Assembly: GCA_018240465.1 (NCBI GenBank)
Contig: JAFEFS010000089.1
Coordinates: 1 to 64,000 of the forward strand
Reading direction: 5' to 3'
Length of the DNA: 64,000 bases
Source: Pseudomonadota bacterium
GTDB lineage: Bacteria > Pseudomonadota > Gammaproteobacteria > Xanthomonadales > Rhodanobacteraceae
Shown piece after piece: positions 9,415 through 19,512 of the stretch. The position numbers and the translations under genes were made by a program. How positions within the stretch are numbered: position 1 is the first letter of the stretch; each line of letters begins with the position of its first letter. Below the pieces are notes generated by a model. It was not told where the DNA came from and ran no database searches. It saw only the letters and a list, made by a program, of their open reading frames with translations.

Positions 9415-10818
9415 ATGGACATGCCCGTCTCCACGACCGATCTTGCCGCCACCCTCGCGCGCCTGCGCGGCGCGCAGCAGGCAAACGTGCCGAGCTACAC
9501 GCAGCGCATGGACGATCTGAAGCGCCTGCGCGCTGCCTTCAAGGCGCGCATGGACACGCTGATCGCGGCAATGAACGCGGATTTCGGCCGCCGCGCACGC
9601 GCGGACTGCATCCTCGGCGACGCGTTCACCGTGCTCGCCGACATCGACCACATCCGCGCCCACCTGCGCGGCTGGATGCGCAGCAAGAGCGACCTTGCCG
9701 ACTGGCTGTTCTGGCCCGCACGCACCGAGGTACGCTACCAGCCACTCGGCGTGGTCGGCGTGATCTCGCCGTGGAACTACCCGGTCAACCTCGCCCTGCT
9801 GCCGCTGGCGGCGGCCATCGCCGCGGGCAACCACGTGATGCTGAAACCGTCCGAGCACACGCCGCGCACCTCGCAGGAACTGAAAGCCTTGCTCGATGAA
9901 GTGTTCCCGCAAGACCGCGTCGCCGTCGTACTGGGCGGCGCCGAGGTGGCCGGCGCGTTCGCCGCACTGCCGCTGGATCATCTGTTCTTTACCGGCTCGA
10001 CCGCGGTCGGGCGCAAGGTCATGCTTGCCGCCGCGCAGAACCTGACCCCGGTGACGCTCGAACTCGGCGGCAAGTCGCCGGCGATTCTCGCGCCGGGCTA
10101 TCCGGTGACGACTGCAGTCGATCGCATTTCCGCGGGCAAGCTGCTCAACGCCGGCCAGACCTGCATCGCACCCGACTACGTGCTGATGCAGAAGGAAACG
10201 GTCGCGCCGTTCGTCGCCGAGATGCAGCGCGTGGTCGCGCAGCGCTATCCGGACCTGGCGACGAATCCCGCCTACACGAGCATCGTCAACGAGGGACAGT
10301 ACACGCGCCTCGCCGGCTATCTCGAAGAGGCGCGCGCGGTCGGCGCAAAGGTGGTCGAGCTGACGCAAGGCGATGCCGCGAACCGCATCCTCGCGCCAAC
10401 GCTGGTGATCGATCCACCCGCGCATCTCGCCGTGATGCAGGACGAGATTTTCGGCCCGATCCTGCCGATCGTCACGGTCGACTCGGTCGATGCCGCAATC
10501 GACTTCGTCAACGCGCGCCCGCGCCCGCTCGCGCTCTACCATTTCGACCACGATCGCGCGCGTACCGAGCGCGTGCTCGAGCGCACCATCGCCGGCGGTG
10601 TCACCGTCAACGACACGATACTGCACATCGCGCAGTCGAACCTGCCGTTCGGCGGCGTCGGTCCATCCGGCATGGGCCACTATCACGGCCGCGAAGGCTT
10701 TCTCACTTTCAGCAAGCAGAAGCCGGTGCTCTACCAGGCGCGCTTCAGCAGCATGAAGGTGTTGCGCCCGCCGTACGGCAAGCTCGCGAACTTCGTAATG
10801 AAATTCCTCACCCGCTGA
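9415..10818 (+). CDS. Aldehyde dehydrogenase, coniferyl-aldehyde dehydrogenase-like
   Basis: A 467-residue NAD(P)-dependent aldehyde dehydrogenase. The catalytic Cys is C250 (NAGQTCIAPDY) and the general base E216 (TLELGGKSP). The cofactor signature is FTGSTAVGRKV and the substrate-channel start ISPWNYP. The short N-terminus and a C-terminal hydrophobic stretch (KLANFVMKFLTR) match the CalB/fatty-aldehyde clade. The physiological aldehyde is unknown. It stands alone between divergent and convergent neighbours. Confidence 0.88.
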   Translation: MDMPVSTTDLAATLARLRGAQQANVPSYTQRMDDLKRLRAAFKARMDTLIAAMNADFGRRARADCILGDAFTVLADIDHIRAHLRGWMRSKSDLADWLFWPARTEVRYQPLGVVGVISPWNYPVNLALLPLAAAIAAGNHVMLKPSEHTPRTSQELKALLDEVFPQDRVAVVLGGAEVAGAFAALPLDHLFFTGSTAVGRKVMLAAAQNLTPVTLELGGKSPAILAPGYPVTTAVDRISAGKLLNAGQTCIAPDYVLMQKETVAPFVAEMQRVVAQRYPDLATNPAYTSIVNEGQYTRLAGYLEEARAVGAKVVELTQGDAANRILAPTLVIDPPAHLAVMQDEIFGPILPIVTVDSVDAAIDFVNARPRPLALYHFDHDRARTERVLERTIAGGVTVNDTILHIAQSNLPFGGVGPSGMGHYHGREGFLTFSKQKPVLYQARFSSMKVLRPPYGKLANFVMKFLTR

Positions 10819-10892
10819 GCGCGGCCCGGCTTCGGCGACCGGTGGCGCTCCTGTCGCCCGCGGCAAGCGTCATACGCGCCGCGCCCAAGCCC

Positions 10893-11681
10893 TCAACGCA
10901 CCGGCAGGTCGAGCACGATCGGCGGCAGCGTGCGCGAGCGGCGCAGGTTGCCGAGCATGAAGCCGCCGCGCAGCAGGCGTCCGGCGATCATGCGCGTGAT
11001 GCGCGAGACGTCGCGAAACGGTTTGAAATGACTCGCGCGGCGCTCTTCCTCGTAGCTGGCCTTGATCGGCACCGACACGGCGCGAATACCGCGCCCGGCA
11101 CACTCGATCAGGATTTCGCTTTCGAATACGAAGCCGTCGTGCGGCAGCGCAAGCGCAGTCTCGATCGCGGCGCGCGGGTAGTAGCGCTGGCCACTCTGCG
11201 AATCGACGATGCGCTGGCCGCAGGCCCACGACACCCAGAAGTCGGCCTGCGCATTGCCGAAGCGGTTCTTGTCCGGCTGCGCATCGCGGCCGAGCAGGCG
11301 TGCGCCGATGACGATGTGGTTCGGGTACCGCGCGGCGGCGGCGAGCAGGCGCGGCAGGTCGGCCGCATCGTGCTGCCCATCGCCGTCCATGGTCAGCACG
11401 CCGTCGGCGCCGAGCTTGAGAGCGAGTTCGAAGCCGTCGCGCAACGCCATCGCCTTGCCCTGAGGCAGGGCATGGTGGATGCGTTCCACCGGCAGATCGG
11501 CAACGGCCTCGCTGGTCCGGTCGCTGGATCCGTCGTCGACGACGATCACTTTCGCGCAATGCCGCAGCGCGGACTCGACCACGCCGCGAATCGCGCGTTC
11601 CTCGTTCAGCGCCGGAATCACGACGACGCCGGCGATCGCCGCGTGCGCGCCTTGGGCGGCCTGAGTTTGCTCCCCGCTCAA
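10893..11681 (-). CDS. Family-2 glycosyltransferase of the ketosynthase operon
   Basis: A 262-residue GT-A fold enzyme with VVVIPALNEERAI, the VVDDGSSDRT nucleotide site and the metal motif MDGDGQHD. It is the last gene of a three-gene minus-strand operon: its ATG overlaps the stop of the chain-length-factor gene by 4 nt. In aryl-polyene/xanthomonadin clusters a family-2 glycosyltransferase accompanies the ketosynthases and is thought to help attach the polyene to its membrane anchor. That role is inferred from neighbours. Confidence 0.85.
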   Translation of the reverse strand: MSGEQTQAAQGAHAAIAGVVVIPALNEERAIRGVVESALRHCAKVIVVDDGSSDRTSEAVADLPVERIHHALPQGKAMALRDGFELALKLGADGVLTMDGDGQHDAADLPRLLAAAARYPNHIVIGARLLGRDAQPDKNRFGNAQADFWVSWACGQRIVDSQSGQRYYPRAAIETALALPHDGFVFESEILIECAGRGIRAVSVPIKASYEEERRASHFKPFRDVSRITRMIAGRLLRGGFMLGNLRRSRTLPPIVLDLPVR

Positions 11682-12493
11682 AACGAAATCTCCAGATGCA
11701 GTGTCGATGCCGGCAAGTCTTGGTCGGCATGCAGGGCGAAGTCAAACCCTCCGGCTTCGCTGCGCGCCAACGCGGCCAGCAACGGCAAGCTTGCCGCTGC
11801 CGGATTGCGTTCGCGCAAAGCGTGCAGCGAGGCCGGCAGTGGCACAAGTTCCGCCGCAGCATCGCTGCGAAATTGCAGGCGCAGACGCGCCAGCGGCTCC
11901 GGCCTGGCCGGCGCGAGCACGAAGGCAACGCCGAACGGCACGTCGCAGGCAATGACCGCGGCGAGCGGCCCGGCCGCCGCGACGTCGAAGGCGACGTAGA
12001 GCACCGGGCTGGCCTCGCTCGCCACGATCGCCGCCGCTTCGAGCAGGCCGGCGGCGAATGTGGCGCCGCCGGCGCTCAGCGCGGTCGAGGATGCCATGCA
12101 GCCGGCCGCGATCGTCCAGTAGCCGGCCGGCGCGTTGTGCACGGAGTTGTGGAACCTGGTCGGCGACACCTCGAGAGGTGTGCGCGCGAGCACGGCGCAG
12201 AGATAGTCGTTGATCGCGAGATCGCCGTAGGCCGAGGCGAACACGTTGGGCAGCTCGCGCGGTGCCTGTCCGGCCATCGCACAAGCCTGTTCGGCCGCGG
12301 CGAGCGCAAGCAGCACCGAATCCGGCGCACGCCGGCGTTCGTTCGGCGACAGCAGCGCCGGTGCGGGTCGCGTGCACGCCGACGTATCGGGCCTGTTCAT
12401 GCTGCGCAACGCATCGCGGGCCGCGCTCCAGTCGGCCATGCCGGGCGCACAGACGCCGATGCCTTCGATCGCCAGCTCCAGCGCCACGCTCAT
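11678..12493 (-). CDS. Beta-ketoacyl synthase chain-length-factor-like protein
   Basis: A 271-residue truncated thiolase-fold protein of the Ketoacyl-synt_2 type found in aryl-polyene gene clusters. The segment FHNSVHNAPAGYWTIAAG is the family hallmark. The active-site nucleophile position reads GCMASSTALSAGG, and the protein lacks the two catalytic histidines of a full ketosynthase. It is therefore probably a non-catalytic partner that sets chain length. It overlaps both neighbours by 4 nt (ATGA), giving tight translational coupling. Confidence 0.82.
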   Translation of the reverse strand: MSVALELAIEGIGVCAPGMADWSAARDALRSMNRPDTSACTRPAPALLSPNERRRAPDSVLLALAAAEQACAMAGQAPRELPNVFASAYGDLAINDYLCAVLARTPLEVSPTRFHNSVHNAPAGYWTIAAGCMASSTALSAGGATFAAGLLEAAAIVASEASPVLYVAFDVAAAGPLAAVIACDVPFGVAFVLAPARPEPLARLRLQFRSDAAAELVPLPASLHALRERNPAAASLPLLAALARSEAGGFDFALHADQDLPASTLHLEISF

Positions 12494-13704
12494 GCCTCGT
12501 CCCCGCGCGCGAACGCGAGGCAGCAGTTGTTGCCGCCGAAACCGAATGAGTTCGACAGCGCGATGCGCAGGTCTGCCTCGGCGTTGTCGGTGCGCAGCTG
12601 CGGACCGCAGACGGGGTCGAGCTCACGCGTGTTCAGCGTGCCCGGTGCGAGGCCGCGCTCGAGTGCGATCAGGCTGATCGCGGTTTCGAGGATGCCGGCC
12701 GCGCCCAGCGTATGCCCGCTCCAGCCCTTGGTGGAGCTGGCGCGCGTCGTCGCCGGAAAGCGGCGCGCGATCAACGCGGCTTCCATCGCATCGTTGTGCA
12801 GGCTCGCCGTGCCGTGCAGGTTGATGTAGTCGACCTGGCTTGCGCGGATGCCGGCGCGCGCGAGCGCATCGTCGAGCGCACGCTCGGCGCCGAGCCCCTG
12901 CGGATGCGGTGCGGACATGTGGTGCGCGTCGCTGGATTCGCCGTAGCCGATCAGCAGCGGCGTTCCTTTTTCCACTTTTCCACTTTGCGGCGTGCGCTCG
13001 AGAATCGCGAAGCCGGCTGCCTCGCCCAGCGAAAGGCCGCGACGGTTGGCGTCGAACGGCCGACATTCCTCGTCGGAAACAAGCTGCAGCGAATTGAAGC
13101 CGAACAACACGCTGTCGCAAAGCGTATCGACGCCGCCGACGATAGCCGCATCGACCAGGCCCAGATGCAACATGCGCGCGGCGCTGGCGAACACCTTCGC
13201 GCTCGACGAGCAGGCCGTGGCGATGGTCAGGCTCGGCCCGGCCAGACCTAGCGCGTGCGCGACGAACAGACCCAGTGCGTGCGGCTGGTGGATCGACGCG
13301 CGGCGCTGCGCGGCGGGAAAATGTCCATCCGCATCGAGTTCGCGGTACGCGCGCTCGGTTTCGCCGATGCTCGAAGTCGAGGTACCGAGCACGAGTGCGA
13401 CGCGCGAAGCGCCGTGGCGCTCGCGCAACGCAAGCGCACGCTCGCGGAAGCCGTCCTGGTCGAGACCGAGCCAGGCCAGGCGATGATTGCGCGAGTCCAG
13501 CGATGCGAGCGCATCGGGCAGGCGCAAATCTTCCAGACCGTCGACGCGACCGATCTTGCACGCCAGCGGTTGGGTCGACAACGAATTCGCGGTCAGCCCG
13601 CCGGACCGCGTTTCCAGCGCGCGCGCGATCGCCCCCGACCCGCGCCCGGCGGCGCAAGTGGCGGTGTAGGCGGTGATGGCGAGCGGCGCAATGCGGTCTG
13701 GCAA
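12490..13704 (-). CDS. Beta-ketoacyl-ACP synthase (FabF-like, aryl-polyene type)
   Basis: A 404-residue decarboxylating condensing enzyme extending acyl-ACP by two carbons. The triad is complete: C165 (TACSSSAK), H297 (NLHGTAS) and H331 (SGHTLGAAG), with the C-terminal NSFGFGGNN. Its partner is the chain-length-factor-like gene overlapping by 4 nt, which points to a specialised polyene or lipid pathway rather than housekeeping FabF. A short AT-rich patch (12965-12990) encodes SGKVEKGT. The gene is divergent from hemF across a 155-bp promoter region. Confidence 0.88.
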   Translation of the reverse strand: MPDRIAPLAITAYTATCAAGRGSGAIARALETRSGGLTANSLSTQPLACKIGRVDGLEDLRLPDALASLDSRNHRLAWLGLDQDGFRERALALRERHGASRVALVLGTSTSSIGETERAYRELDADGHFPAAQRRASIHQPHALGLFVAHALGLAGPSLTIATACSSSAKVFASAARMLHLGLVDAAIVGGVDTLCDSVLFGFNSLQLVSDEECRPFDANRRGLSLGEAAGFAILERTPQSGKVEKGTPLLIGYGESSDAHHMSAPHPQGLGAERALDDALARAGIRASQVDYINLHGTASLHNDAMEAALIARRFPATTRASSTKGWSGHTLGAAGILETAISLIALERGLAPGTLNTRELDPVCGPQLRTDNAEADLRIALSNSFGFGGNNCCLAFARGDEA

Positions 13705-13853
13705 ACGGAAGCGTCAAAGCGAAATACGATGACAAAGTATAGGTTTCCCCGGCGATGCGCCGCAACGTGGCGACGGCCATCACGTTCGCCGGTCCGGGCA
13801 GGCACCCGCGGCGGCACGGTATCATTCGCGCATCTTTCCCCCGTAAAAAATGA

Positions 13854-14765
<912 letters not shown>

Positions 14766-14792
14766 GGGCGGATCGCCGCGTTGGCCGTGCCG

Positions 14793-15296
14793 CTACGTCA
14801 GCGGCGGGATCGTCAGTGCCTGTGCGAGCGAGCGCTCGTCGCAGTTCGCGCCGGGACCGCCGCGATCGACGACCAGGAAGTCGCCGACTTCGCCGAGCGC
14901 GAGCAGCGGATGATGCCAGACGCCGGCGGCGTAGTTGACGCCCTGGTCGCCGCGCGCGAGGAACACGCGCACGTCGTCCGCGCCGAAGGTTTTCCCGCGC
15001 GCCGCGACCGCAACGAGGTAGGGCCGGCCGTTCAGCGGCATGAATGCCTGGCTGCCGAGCGGGTGGCGTTCGAGCAGCGTGATCGCGAACGGCAGCGTGC
15101 GCGGCTGCGCGCGGAAGATGCTGATGATCGCTCGACCTGCGCCATCGACTTCGACCTTGGCGAGATCATGGTAGCGTTCGGTCGTGCCGTTGTTGATCGG
15201 GAAGTGACGCGCGCCGCCGCCGGCCTCGATCACGTCGCCGAACGGCGCGAACTCTGCCTGCGTCAACGCTTCGATCGTGGCAATGCGCGGGCTCAT
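14793..15296 (-). CDS. allA: Ureidoglycolate lyase
   Basis: Splits ureidoglycolate into glyoxylate and urea, the last step of the allantoicase route of purine breakdown. The 167-residue cupin-fold protein carries [12 protein letters not shown] at the start and the signature [24 protein letters not shown]. The ATG at 15296 overlaps the allantoicase stop by 4 nt, consistent with an alc-allA operon whose product is passed directly on. Confidence 0.92.
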   Translation of the reverse strand: MSPRIATIEALTQAEFAPFGDVIEAGGGARHFPINNGTTERYHDLAKVEVDGAGRAIISIFRAQPRTLPFAITLLERHPLGSQAFMPLNGRPYLVAVAARGKTFGADDVRVFLARGDQGVNYAAGVWHHPLLALGEVGDFLVVDRGGPGANCDERSLAQALTIPPLT

Positions 15297-16327
15297 CCGG
15301 CCAGACGCCCCCAAAGGCGCAGGCGCGAAACGCCGCCGTCGGGGAAGATGTTGAGGCGCACATGGGTGATCGGCCCGAGCGCGGCGATCTCGTTTGCGTA
15401 GTGGTGCCCGGCATCCATGGCAAGCTTCTGTTCGGGCAGCAGCACCGGCCAGAACATGCTCTGCGCGACCAGCGATTGTTCCGTACCGCCGTCGACGCGT
15501 GCCGCCTGGATCGAACAGCGGTCGGGATAGTTGCCCTTGAAGTGCGCGGTGTCGACATCGATTTTTTCGACGACGCCCGGCGCGGCCAGCGCGATCAGGC
15601 ACCAGTCGTTGCCGGGCTCACGGCGGCGCCGTGTCTCCCAGCCGTCGCCCATGTCGCGACCGCGCCCCGGCAACAGCAGGTTCGCCACCGCGCCGAAGTG
15701 CGCGTCGTTCCAGGCCACGGCGCGACCGCCATTTTCCAGCGCGACCAGATCGTGCAGCGCGCTTGCGTCACTCGCATCGAACGCACCGGCAACATGGCCA
15801 TACACGCGCAGGCGGGCAACGCCGCCGTCGGGATAGATGTGCACGCGCAAGTGCGACCAGACACCATCGTTCGCGATCTCGACAAGATGATGGCTGTTGC
15901 CCTTGAGCGCGGTCGCGGCCAGCACCGGCGTCCAGCTCGCCTGCTTCAGGGTGTCGGGTTCGTCGCTGGCCGTCAGCGTGCCCTCGATCGAAATGGCCGG
16001 CGCGTAGTTGCCGGTGAAATGGCTGGTGTCGATGTCGAAACCGGCGATGCGCCCGCGCCGGAGTTTGATTACGGCCCAGTCGTGGCCGGAGGTGCGCTTG
16101 CGTCGCGTCTCCCAGCCGTCCATCCACTTGCCGTTGGCGTCGTACTTGCCGGGCACGAAGATGGCCGGTTGCGGATCGAGCATGCGCGCGAGCGGGGCGA
16201 AGAACTCGTCCGAGGCGCAGATCGCCGCCGCGCCGATGCGCGGATTGGCGAGATTGGTCGCGCGCCGCGCCCAATCGGGCAGATCGATTGCGGCCGCCAC
16301 GATGGCGGCGCCGGGGGATGGTGTCAT
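15293..16327 (-). CDS. alc: Allantoicase
   Basis: Hydrolyses allantoate to ureidoglycolate and urea. The 344-residue protein consists of two homologous jelly-roll halves, each with a copy of [16 protein letters not shown] / [16 protein letters not shown] and of [12 protein letters not shown] / [12 protein letters not shown]. This internal duplication is diagnostic. It is followed by allA with a 4-nt overlap and is divergent from uraD across ~90 bp, so one shared promoter region may control both arms. Confidence 0.94.
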   Translation of the reverse strand: MTPSPGAAIVAAAIDLPDWARRATNLANPRIGAAAICASDEFFAPLARMLDPQPAIFVPGKYDANGKWMDGWETRRKRTSGHDWAVIKLRRGRIAGFDIDTSHFTGNYAPAISIEGTLTASDEPDTLKQASWTPVLAATALKGNSHHLVEIANDGVWSHLRVHIYPDGGVARLRVYGHVAGAFDASDASALHDLVALENGGRAVAWNDAHFGAVANLLLPGRGRDMGDGWETRRRREPGNDWCLIALAAPGVVEKIDVDTAHFKGNYPDRCSIQAARVDGGTEQSLVAQSMFWPVLLPEQKLAMDAGHHYANEIAALGPITHVRLNIFPDGGVSRLRLWGRLAG

Positions 16328-16419
16328 GGTGGTTCGTCCTGTCCAGTTCGAAACGATTGTAGAAAAACCGCGGCGCCAACAAAATGCCCTCTGTTCCGCA
16401 GGCGCCCGAAGACGCGACC

Positions 16420-16929
16420 ATGAACCTCGACACCCTCAACCGGCTGTCCGCCGGCGAATTTGCCGAAACGCTGGGCGGCATCTACGAGCATTCGCCGTGG
16501 ATCGCCGCCGCTGCGCATGCGCACGCGCCATTCGCCGACGTCGACGCGCTGGCCGCGGCGCTGCGCGACGCGGTGGCGCAGGCAGCGCACGGCCGCCAGC
16601 TCGGCCTGCTGTGCGCGCACCCCGAACTCGCCGGCAAGGAAGCGGCGAGCGGCACCCTGACCGCGCATTCCAGCGAGGAACAGAAAGGCGCCGGCCTGAT
16701 CGACCTGAGCGAGGCGGAGAGAGCCGAACTGGCCGATCTCAACCTTCGCTACCGCGACAAGTTCGGCTTCCCGTTCATCATCGCCGTGCGCCACCATACC
16801 AAGTCGGGCATCCTCGCCGAGTTGCGCCGTCGGACCGCGGGCGACGACGCGGTGCGCGAGTTCTCGACCGGCCTTGCGCAGGTGCACGAGATCGCGCGGC
16901 TGCGTCTCGCCGCGCTGCTCGCCGTCTGA
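16420..16929 (+). CDS. uraD: 2-oxo-4-hydroxy-4-carboxy-5-ureidoimidazoline (OHCU) decarboxylase
   Basis: Converts OHCU to S-allantoin, the last step from urate to allantoin. The 169-residue all-helical product has the catalytic His in AHPELAGK (H67), the motif [12 protein letters not shown] and [15 protein letters not shown] near the end. An in-frame ATG at 16384 could add 12 residues. It stands with allantoicase, ureidoglycolate lyase and PuuE allantoinase. Urate oxidase and the HIU hydrolase are not in the window. Confidence 0.93.
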   Translation: MNLDTLNRLSAGEFAETLGGIYEHSPWIAAAAHAHAPFADVDALAAALRDAVAQAAHGRQLGLLCAHPELAGKEAASGTLTAHSSEEQKGAGLIDLSEAERAELADLNLRYRDKFGFPFIIAVRHHTKSGILAELRRRTAGDDAVREFSTGLAQVHEIARLRLAALLAV

Positions 16930-16942
16930 TGCGGTTGCTTGC

Positions 16943-19468
16943 GTGAGCAGGAGCGCGAATTTTCCGATCGCGGAGATCCTGCCCGAGCTGCTGGCGCGGC
17001 TCGATGCCGGTTCGCGCCTCGTGCTCGAGGCGCCGCCGGGGGCGGGCAAGACGACGCAGGTGCCGCTGGCCCTGCTCGATGCCGGGTGGCTGGACGGACG
17101 CAAGATCCTCATGCTCGAGCCGCGCCGCATCGCCGCGCGCGCAGCCGCCGAGTTCATGGCCGCGCAGCTCGGCGAGGCGGTCGGCGACACGGTCGGCTAC
17201 CGCATCCGCTTCGAGGCGAAAGTGTCGGCGCGCACGCGCATCGAGGTCGTCACCGAGGGCATCCTCACGCGGATGATCCAGGGCGATCCGGAACTCGCCG
17301 GGGTCGGCGCGATCCTGTTCGACGAATTCCACGAGCGTCATCTCAGCGGCGATTTCGGCGCGGCGCTTGCGCTGGAAATCCAAAGCTCGCTGCGGCCCGA
17401 CCTGCGCCTCGTCGTCATGTCGGCGACGCTCGACGGCGAACGCATCGCGCGCTGGTTCGCTGCCCCGCGCCTGACCAGCGCGGGCCGCAGCCATCCCGTG
17501 CGCATCGAGTACCCCGCGGCCAAGCAGAACGAGGACTGGCCGTTCCATTTGCGCCGTGCCGTCGAGCGCGCGCTGACCGCGACCGCAGGCGATGTGCTCG
17601 CATTCCTGCCGGGGCGGCGCGAGATCGAACGCGCGCAGCAGGCGCTCGCTGCGACAAGTGCGTCGGACGGACGCGAAATCACGTTGGTGCCGCTGCACGG
17701 CGAGCTTTCATTGGCCGAACAGCACGCCGCGCTCGCGCCCGCGCGCGCGGGCACGCGGCGCATCGTGCTCGCGACCAACGTCGCCGAGTCCAGCGTCACC
17801 TTGCCGGGCATCCGCGCGGTGATCGATTCGGGCCTCGCGCGCGAGCCGTTCTACGATCCGAATTCGGGCTTCACCCGGCTCGAGACGGTCGTCATCTCGC
17901 AGGCTTCGGCCGACCAGCGTGCAGGGCGCGCGGGGCGCGTTGCCGAAGGCGTGGCCTATCGCTTGTGGCCGCAAAGCCGGCGCCTCGAACCGGCGCGTCG
18001 CGCCGAGATCGCGCAAGTGGAATTGTCTGGCCTGGCACTGGAACTCGCGGCGTGGGGCGCGAGCGATCTGCGCTGGCTCGATGCGCCGCCGTCCGGCGCG
18101 CTCGCAAGTGCGCGCAGCCTGCTGCATCTGCTCGGCGCGACGAGCTCGCCGCACGCCGATGCGCGCCCGACCGAGCTGGGCAGGTCGATTCTGGCAAGCG
18201 GTACCGGGCCGCGTCTCGCGGCCGCCGCACTGCGCGCAGCGCCGGCTTCGCGCGCACTCGCTTGCGATCTGATCGCACTTGTCGAAGCGCGCAACCCGTT
18301 GCGCGGCGAGGGAGCGCGCAGCGACGATTTCCGCGCCCGCCACGCCGCGCTCGTCGCGTTCCGCAAGGCCGGCGGACGTGCTGCGCGCGAACTCGGTGCC
18401 GACGCCGGTTTGCTCGCGACGATAGCGCAAGCGGCCGAGGCATGGCAGCGGCGCTTCGGTGTGCGCGATCGCGCGCCTGCGCAGACGGCGAGCCTCACCG
18501 CCGTCGGCGATCTGCTCGCGCACGCTTTCCCCGACCGCATCGCACGTCAGGACGCGAACAACCCGCGCCGCTACGCGCTGAGCAACGGCCGCGGCGCAAG
18601 CCTGCGTGCGGATTCGGCGTTGTACGGGGAGCCATGGCTGGTCGTCGTCGACCAGCGCTTCGATGAGCGCGACAGTCTCGTGCTTGCCGCCGCGCCGTTC
18701 GATCCGGACCTGCTCGAACGCGACTGTGCCGATCGCCTGAGGCGCGCGCGCACGGTGCGCTGGAATCGCGACACGCGCAGTGTCGAAGCATTCGAGGAAT
18801 ATCGCTTCGCCGATCTCGTGCTCGAACGCCGCAGCGTACCGGCGATGCCTGCCGACGCGCTGCCGGCGCTGCTCACCGCAGTGCGCGAAGCAGGCCTCGA
18901 TGCGTTGCCGTGGAGCGATCACGCGCACCTGCTGCGTGCACGCGTGGGCTTTTTGCGCGAGGCCTGCCCCGAACTCGACCTGCCCGATCTGTCCGATACC
19001 GCATTGCTGGCGACGCTCGAGGATTGGCTCGCCCCCGCGCTGGCCGGCAAGACCCGGCTCGATTCGCTCGATGCACGGCAACTCGGCGAGGCGCTTGCCG
19101 CCAAACTCGACTACGCGCAGCGCAGCGCCATCGACGAGTACGCGCCGGAAACGCTGCGCGTGCCCAGCGGCAACGAGCGCACGCTGCACTACGAACCGGG
19201 CAAGCCGCCCGTGCTCGCGGTCAAGCTGCAGGAACTGTTCGGCCTCGCCGACACGCCGCGCATCGCCCGCGGACGCGTCGGCGTGACCCTGCACCTGTTG
19301 TCGCCCGCGCAGCGCCCGATTCAGGTCACCCAGGATCTCAAGGGATTCTGGGAACGCACCTACCCCGAGGTGAAGAAGGAACTCAAAGGGCGCTATCCCC
19401 GGCATCCCTGGCCGGACGATCCGTGGACCGCGGCGCCGACCGCACGCGCGAAGCCGCGCGCGCGCTGA
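16943..19468 (+). CDS. hrpB: ATP-dependent helicase HrpB
   Basis: A DEAH-type RNA helicase of 841 residues. Motifs in order: APPGAGKTTQ (about 30-39), LEPRRIAARAAA, FDEFHERH (about 125-132, the HrpB variant of DEAH), SATLDG (~159), TNVAESSVTLPGI and QRAGRAGRV, then the long HrpB-specific C-terminus. The start is the GTG at 16943, where MSRSANFPIAEILPELL matches the family. It lies 13 nt downstream of uraD and is probably cotranscribed, though functionally unrelated to purine catabolism. Confidence 0.93.
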   Translation: MSRSANFPIAEILPELLARLDAGSRLVLEAPPGAGKTTQVPLALLDAGWLDGRKILMLEPRRIAARAAAEFMAAQLGEAVGDTVGYRIRFEAKVSARTRIEVVTEGILTRMIQGDPELAGVGAILFDEFHERHLSGDFGAALALEIQSSLRPDLRLVVMSATLDGERIARWFAAPRLTSAGRSHPVRIEYPAAKQNEDWPFHLRRAVERALTATAGDVLAFLPGRREIERAQQALAATSASDGREITLVPLHGELSLAEQHAALAPARAGTRRIVLATNVAESSVTLPGIRAVIDSGLAREPFYDPNSGFTRLETVVISQASADQRAGRAGRVAEGVAYRLWPQSRRLEPARRAEIAQVELSGLALELAAWGASDLRWLDAPPSGALASARSLLHLLGATSSPHADARPTELGRSILASGTGPRLAAAALRAAPASRALACDLIALVEARNPLRGEGARSDDFRARHAALVAFRKAGGRAARELGADAGLLATIAQAAEAWQRRFGVRDRAPAQTASLTAVGDLLAHAFPDRIARQDANNPRRYALSNGRGASLRADSALYGEPWLVVVDQRFDERDSLVLAAAPFDPDLLERDCADRLRRARTVRWNRDTRSVEAFEEYRFADLVLERRSVPAMPADALPALLTAVREAGLDALPWSDHAHLLRARVGFLREACPELDLPDLSDTALLATLEDWLAPALAGKTRLDSLDARQLGEALAAKLDYAQRSAIDEYAPETLRVPSGNERTLHYEPGKPPVLAVKLQELFGLADTPRIARGRVGVTLHLLSPAQRPIQVTQDLKGFWERTYPEVKKELKGRYPRHPWPDDPWTAAPTARAKPRAR

Positions 19469-19512
19469 TCCACGCGGCACGGCGCTCGCGCCCGGAAGCA
19501 TCCGGATCGCTC

